From Vespula vulgaris (taxonomy: Eukaryota > Arthropoda > Insecta > Hymenoptera > Vespidae): DNA of 64,000 bases. Shown piece by piece: positions 59,693 through 64,000 of the stretch. The position numbers were made by a program, and so were the translations under genes. The notes beneath the pieces were generated by a model. It made no database searches. It saw nothing but the letters and a program-made list of their open reading frames with translations, and was not told the origin of the DNA. The DNA is taken from positions 17,185,058-17,249,057 of the forward strand of contig NC_066587.1 in assembly GCF_905475345.1 (NCBI RefSeq), written 5' to 3'. Numbering within the stretch: the first letter of the stretch is position 1; the number at the start of each line of letters is the position of its first letter.

Positions 59693-59929
59693 AGGATAGA
59701 GAACACGTGCGTGTGAGTAAACCTAAGAGAGTGAGAAGGAAGAAAGGTGTGGAAGTTTATTTCTTTCTCTATCTCTATCTCTCTCTTTCTTTCTATATAT
59801 CTATCTTTCTCTTTCAGAGGAACCGGCGATCGCCCGTAATCGAGTTGACCGTGAAATTTTCATTACACCTTTCCTGAGTTATGCATATAAATAAGGAAGA
59901 GGGAGCGAGAGAAGTAAAAGTAGAAAGAA

Positions 59930-59960
<31 letters not shown>

Positions 59961-60292
59961 GTGTGTATATGTATGTGTTTGTGTACGCATGCGTGTGAGA
60001 GAGAGAGAGAAAGAGAGAGAGAGAACGAGAGGGAAGGGTAGGTGCCGGGAGCGAAGAACGTGGCAATGCCTTTGTTAGCGGAAGGTTAATGGTGAGGGAC
60101 CCCCGGGTATCTTGCGATGCTGACAGCAGTCTCGTTAACGATTACGATAACTCGAAGGGCCTCCTCTTCCTCGGTCCTACATCTCTTCTCTAGTCGCCGA
60201 TCGACTCTCTTTTGAACCTAAAGCTATTCGCTGCTGTTCGATGCCGCAAGGCTAAATCCCCTCTTTAAAATACTTATACGTATATGCACCAT

Positions 60293-60297
<5 letters not shown>

Positions 60298-60346
<49 letters not shown>
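60298..60346. repeat. (CT)n array
   Basis: About 48 bases of perfect CT. Confidence 0.95.
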
Positions 60347-60349
<3 letters not shown>

Positions 60350-60559
60350 CTCTCTTTCTCTTATATTTAAAACGACATAGAGAAAAAGAATCCAATCGAT
60401 AAACGTAACTCGCTAGCTCGGAAGTATACTTACGCTAAAGAAGCTTAGTGTAGCTTAGGATTCGTTATTAGTTGCAACAACCTTTTCGTTCCTTCTCCCA
60501 CCCTCCTCCCTGTCTCTTTTCTAAGTTTTATTTTTTTTTCTTTTTTTTTTCCTTTTTTT

Positions 60560-60750
60560 TTTTGACCTTTTTAAGTTGCGGTTTCCGGTCCACGACCCAG
60601 AAGGTTATTTCGAGGTTGGCGCGTTTTACGAGAGGTAGTTGATTTTCTTCGGTCCTCTTCGGTCGCGCACACCTGCGCATGCGTTAAACGAAAGCGCGAG
60701 TAAGAGCGACCATTCGCGCCCTCCTCCATCTCTCAGTCTATTCGATACGT
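60560..60750 (+). promoter_or_regulatory. Candidate CpG-rich promoter with first-exon donor
   Basis: A CpG-rich patch contains GCGCATGCGT, like the NRF1/Ewg binding motif, then an initiator-like TCTCAGTC (60731-60738). Eleven bases on is a near-perfect splice donor, GATAC|GTAAGTATT (intron from 60749). There is no TATA box. The donor favours the plus strand, but the patch could equally serve the receptor gene on the minus strand as a distal start region. No downstream exon was recognised. Confidence 0.28.
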
Positions 60751-60897
60751 AAGTATTTTCCTTGTTTTCGTTCGTGCCTCGTTAATCTACTCGGTTGTTC
60801 TAAATTTATGAGCAGGGTGTAAGCTAGCACCCTTACTTTCTCCTTTTGAAGAAGCGATTGAAAACTAAAGGGTTCAGCGTCACCTCCAAGACACTTT

Positions 60898-60940
60898 TTA
60901 TTTTATTTTATTTTATTTTATTTTATTTTATTTTATTTTT
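60898..60940. repeat. (TTTTA)n pentanucleotide array
   Basis: Eight perfect TTTTA units. Confidence 0.96.
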
Positions 60941-62248
60941 TTTTCGAAATATCTGTTAATAATCGAATAGAATAAAATTTTAATAAAATTTGTTCGTTTC
61001 ATTCGCGATCGTTCGAACATATCGTACGTATATAAATATTAATTATCGTTGCGTAATTTTTATAAATTTTTTCGAAACATTTTACTCTCTATTTCTCTAT
61101 CTCTCTTTTCACAAAAATATTTGAAGATTAAAAATTGTATTTACCTTAACATCTTTATTTCCTTGTTCGAAGTTCTTCGAAATTCTTGAAATTGGGTAGC
61201 GAATGACGATTGAGAGCGAATCTAATCGTTTCTCATGCGTAACGAAGAGAAGTCTTTTCGCCCCCTTTCCCCCATCCTCTTGGCTCCTTTCACGCGTCTT
61301 TTTTCCACGGGTTTCAAGCGTTAAGAATTCAAACGGTGGTGGGAAACGTGGCTCGTTACGTGAGCGAGTACGCGCGTACACGAGCCTTTTTAATTAATGT
61401 ATCGCCCTTGTAATCGTAATTACGTATCTCTTACGATCCATTTTGCGTAAAGAAAATGATAAAAATGAATGATGCGCGTTAAAACCCTTGGATATTTTTG
61501 GTTGATCACTTTTCACGACTGACCGCTGTTCAGTAGATAGAGAGAGAGAGAGAGAGGGGGAGAGAATAGCTACTCATATAATCGGCATGGAATTTTATCG
61601 GTCTTGTATGCCTCCATCCTTTTCTCTTCTAATCTCGTAACTTTGATCGTTATTGTATCTCGAAGGACCCTCGTGCAAGAGATACGCCCTGAGGAATTAT
61701 TAAGATAAGTATCAAAGTTCCGGCTAAACGGCAGCGTCGTTTGCGATAACGCTAATTTCCCAGTTCTCTTTGATGGAGCATAGTTGAGTTCGCTTTAACC
61801 ATACCACACTAAATACATATGAGCATTTATGTACATATATTCATATATACATATACATATATATATAGACATATCTGTTCATAGGTATGTATACATATAT
61901 ATACACACATACACATATAAGTAAGTACGTTTTCTCATCGTGTGTTTGTAAAGGTAACTATACCTGTGTACATAAAAGAGAAAGAGAAAAAGAGAGAGGA
62001 GGAGAGAAGAAGGAAACACATGGACACCGGTTTAGCCGTTCTAGCGACTCGAGATAATTCAAGGTCTGGTAGGTGGACAGGGCGCATTCTACCGGCGGCT
62101 GGTCGAAAATTAACGACTTCTCGAATCGAGCGAGACTCAGTAAATGGAAGTTGGCCTGTTTTACGCTGCCAGAAATCGAGGGAAGTGAAGCGTAACTCTG
62201 AAAATCTTAACTCTGTTCGAAGAGAACGCAAGAGAAGCGTTCGGTCAG

Positions 62249-62320
62249 GCAGCCAGCCAGCCAGCCAGCCAACAAGCCAGCAAACCAGCCAGCCAGCCGG
62301 CCGGTCGGTCGGACGGCTGG
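62249..62320. repeat. (CCAG)n array with opposing GGCT/GGTC units
   Basis: CCAG units on the left meet CCGG, then GGTC and GGCT units on the right, so the stretch forms an imperfect inverted repeat able to fold into a GC-rich hairpin. Confidence 0.85.
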
Positions 62321-62613
62321 TTGGCTGGGCGTGCCACCACGCGTTATTCGAGTTTCGAAGGGAGTCTCCTCCAATCGTCGTCGATTCTAAATCGCGATCG
62401 TTCGAAAGAAAGCTGGCTGCCGCCACCTCGTAGTTTCTCTTTTCTTTTTTCTACTTTGGACTTGGACTCGGCGAGTAAAGACGATCATCATCGTCAAGCG
62501 TACGGTTCGTTTTATAGAAAAATAATTTTACGTTTTTAGAGACGTTCGACGAACTTCAAAGTTAAAGTTCTTCTCTTTACAAGCGCACTTCTCATTCTCT
62601 CCCGTTTTTTCTC

Positions 62614-62620
<7 letters not shown>

Positions 62621-62652
<32 letters not shown>
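62621..62652. repeat. (CT)n array
   Basis: About 31 bases of perfect CT. Confidence 0.94.
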
Positions 62653-62655
<3 letters not shown>

Positions 62656-63222
62656 CATTTTTTATCGAACGTCGAACGTCGTTTCATGTCCCTTCGTCGT
62701 GATAAAAAAGAAACCTTTCCATCCAATTATCGGATATTTTGTATCTAACTGCAATTTCCTTGTTTGACACACATTTCGTAAAGTTAGTTGCCGTCGTAAC
62801 GACGACAACGACGGCTACGACGACTACGACGATTAAAAAATAAAAATGAAGAATAAAGTATAGGGGTCCTGGTGATCGTGCGATCGTTGAATTAAAAGTT
62901 ACAGAATTTTTTAACGAGCAAACTCTCTCTCTCTCTCTCTCTCTTTCTTCGATTCGTCGATCGTTTCGAGTTGACTACTCTCCTCCTCCTCCTCCTCCTC
63001 CACCTCTTTTTTTTCCTCCTGTCTCTCTTTTCAACTTCCATCTCGAAAGTGTGTCTCTCGTTCGGACGCGAAATAAGGCAATATCGACGTTCTCGATCTT
63101 AGGGCAGGCAGGACGTTCATAATTAATTATCGCTGAGGAACAAGAAGTAGAAGGGATCAGTCTTGATATCCGATTAACTTGGAAAGTTCAAGCACGAGAC
63201 GGACGACGCTTTGATATAAGCG

Positions 63223-63263
63223 CTTTGGACGAGTTTTCGTCGTGAGTTTACCGCCGTCCAAAG
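63223..63263. repeat. 9-bp inverted repeat in unique DNA
   Basis: CTTTGGACG (63223-63231) and CGTCCAAAG (63255-63263) enclose 23 bases. A second overlapping pair, CCGCC and GGCGG, follows. It lies in a non-repetitive island, so the symmetry is not a by-product of a microsatellite. Confidence 0.7.
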
Positions 63264-64000
63264 AGGCTTACCGGCGGCTCTCTCTCTCTCTCTCTCTTCC
63301 TCCCTCTCTCCTTCTCTCTCTCTTTTTTCTCTTCGGAAAACAGTCTAAAGCTCGTTCGTTATCCGTTATTTCATCTTTTTGAGAAAGCCTAAAGGGTAGG
63401 TAGGGTCGTAACATGAAATATATATTTTTCTTTTCTTTACGAGGAAATTAAGAGGATAAAGAAAAACAAGACTAAATGAAAAAAAAAATAAACTATGAAA
63501 GAATAAAATGAATGGAAAAAGATAGAAAAAGAGGTTAGGGGAGAAATGGAGGGGGAGGAATAGAACGGGCATCTTATCGAAGGTTAATTCGAATTTAATA
63601 ATAATAATCGATGTCGCACACATCGTGTATCAATTAAGTGATAATTAACGATAAAGGAAAGAAGATTGTCGAGGTGGGGGCAGTGGGCGCGTCGTTAACG
63701 ATTACGACAAGTGCTCACCCGTCGTGCTTCGGCTCGCGATTCTTACCAAAGGAGAAGAAGAGGAAGAGGAGTAGAGAAAACAGGAGAGACGAGGAGAGGA
63801 AAGGAAGAAGAAGAGGTCCAGCATCGGGCACGCTCGGGTAGCTCGACTCACGATGCCGCGATCCTTCGAGTTCAAAGCCTCCCCCCTTCTTCTACCCTTC
63901 TCCTTCAAACTCCTTCTTCACCACCACCTCCTCCTCCTCCTCCTCTTCCTCCTCCTGTTCTTTCTTCTTCTGCTTCTTCCTCCTCTACTCCGAAGCCTCC

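Larger units (their letters stand above)
55701..60559. other. Noncoding upstream DNA with islands
   Basis: No supported gene. T-rich DNA at 55770-55850 and 56380-56620; TATG/GTGT tracts at 55930-55990. Unique islands: 56040-56200, 56620-56940, 57060-57390, 57840-58080, 58210-58560, 59060-59340 and 60060-60290. CT tracts at 57650-57700, 58155-58210, 58707-58722 and 59349-59395; AAAG at 57033-57062; AAAT at 57155-57180; GA/GT at 59921-60026. Confidence 0.6.
60751..64000. other. Noncoding DNA at the right end
   Basis: No supported gene. AT-rich unique DNA 60940-61140, unique 61140-61540 and 61580-61820, TATA/CATA tracts 61810-61920. At 62000-62420 both strands are open for over 160 codons, but the composition and the CCAG repeats argue against a protein. 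Unique islands at 62450-62620, 62660-62920, 63020-63280 and 63590-63740. The last 100 bases are TCC-rich. Confidence 0.6.

Noticed and set aside
61935..62433. 163-codon frames on both strands over the same interval
   Set aside because: Both cross a CCAG repeat and resemble no family; open frames on both strands point to composition rather than coding.

Overview
The window looks like insect nuclear DNA, most likely from a hymenopteran (ant, bee or wasp). The reasons are one unmistakable insect Toll-family receptor, abundant CpG-containing words (tcg, cga) in AT-leaning DNA, and an extreme load of simple repeats. The family or genus cannot be fixed from the sequence. No bacterial or phage features, CRISPR array, rRNA or convincing tRNA gene was seen.

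Only one protein-coding gene is well supported. It is a single-exon, minus-strand reading frame of 1242 codons at 46597-50325. It encodes a Toll-like receptor with a signal peptide, two leucine-rich-repeat blocks separated by cysteine-rich caps, one transmembrane helix and a cytoplasmic TIR domain. Its similarity pattern fits the Tollo/Toll-8 subfamily best, rather than Toll-6 or Toll-2/Toll-7. No microsatellite interrupts these 3.7 kb.

Layout. Positions 1-46596 lie downstream of the receptor gene: 46 kb of noncoding DNA packed with (GA)n/(CT)n, (TA)n, GATA/CTAT, CATA, GGTA, AAAG, AAAT and GAC/GAA/GGA arrays, with short non-repetitive islands between them. The receptor 3' untranslated region probably covers roughly the last kilobase of this side (about 45.7-46.6 kb). 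Positions 50326-64000 lie upstream. They hold the 5' leader (two tiny upstream ORFs), a (CTAT)n array, a GC-rich patch with a consensus splice donor on the gene's strand near 51197, and about 13 kb more of repeat-rich DNA. That stretch has a few islands that look regulatory, including a CpG-rich putative promoter near 60.56-60.75 kb.

The overall picture is a gene-poor regulatory landscape around a developmental and immune receptor. Notable non-genic structures are a perfect 19-bp hairpin (4487-4536), a 14-bp-arm inverted repeat (23681-23777), a diverged 100-bp tandem duplication (56412-56611), several strong G-quadruplex motifs, and very long tetranucleotide arrays (about 240 bp CATA, about 165 bp CTAC). 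I found no clear evidence of a new multi-gene system. The most useful leads are the possible regulatory islands and a few weak candidate exons, all marked as inference.
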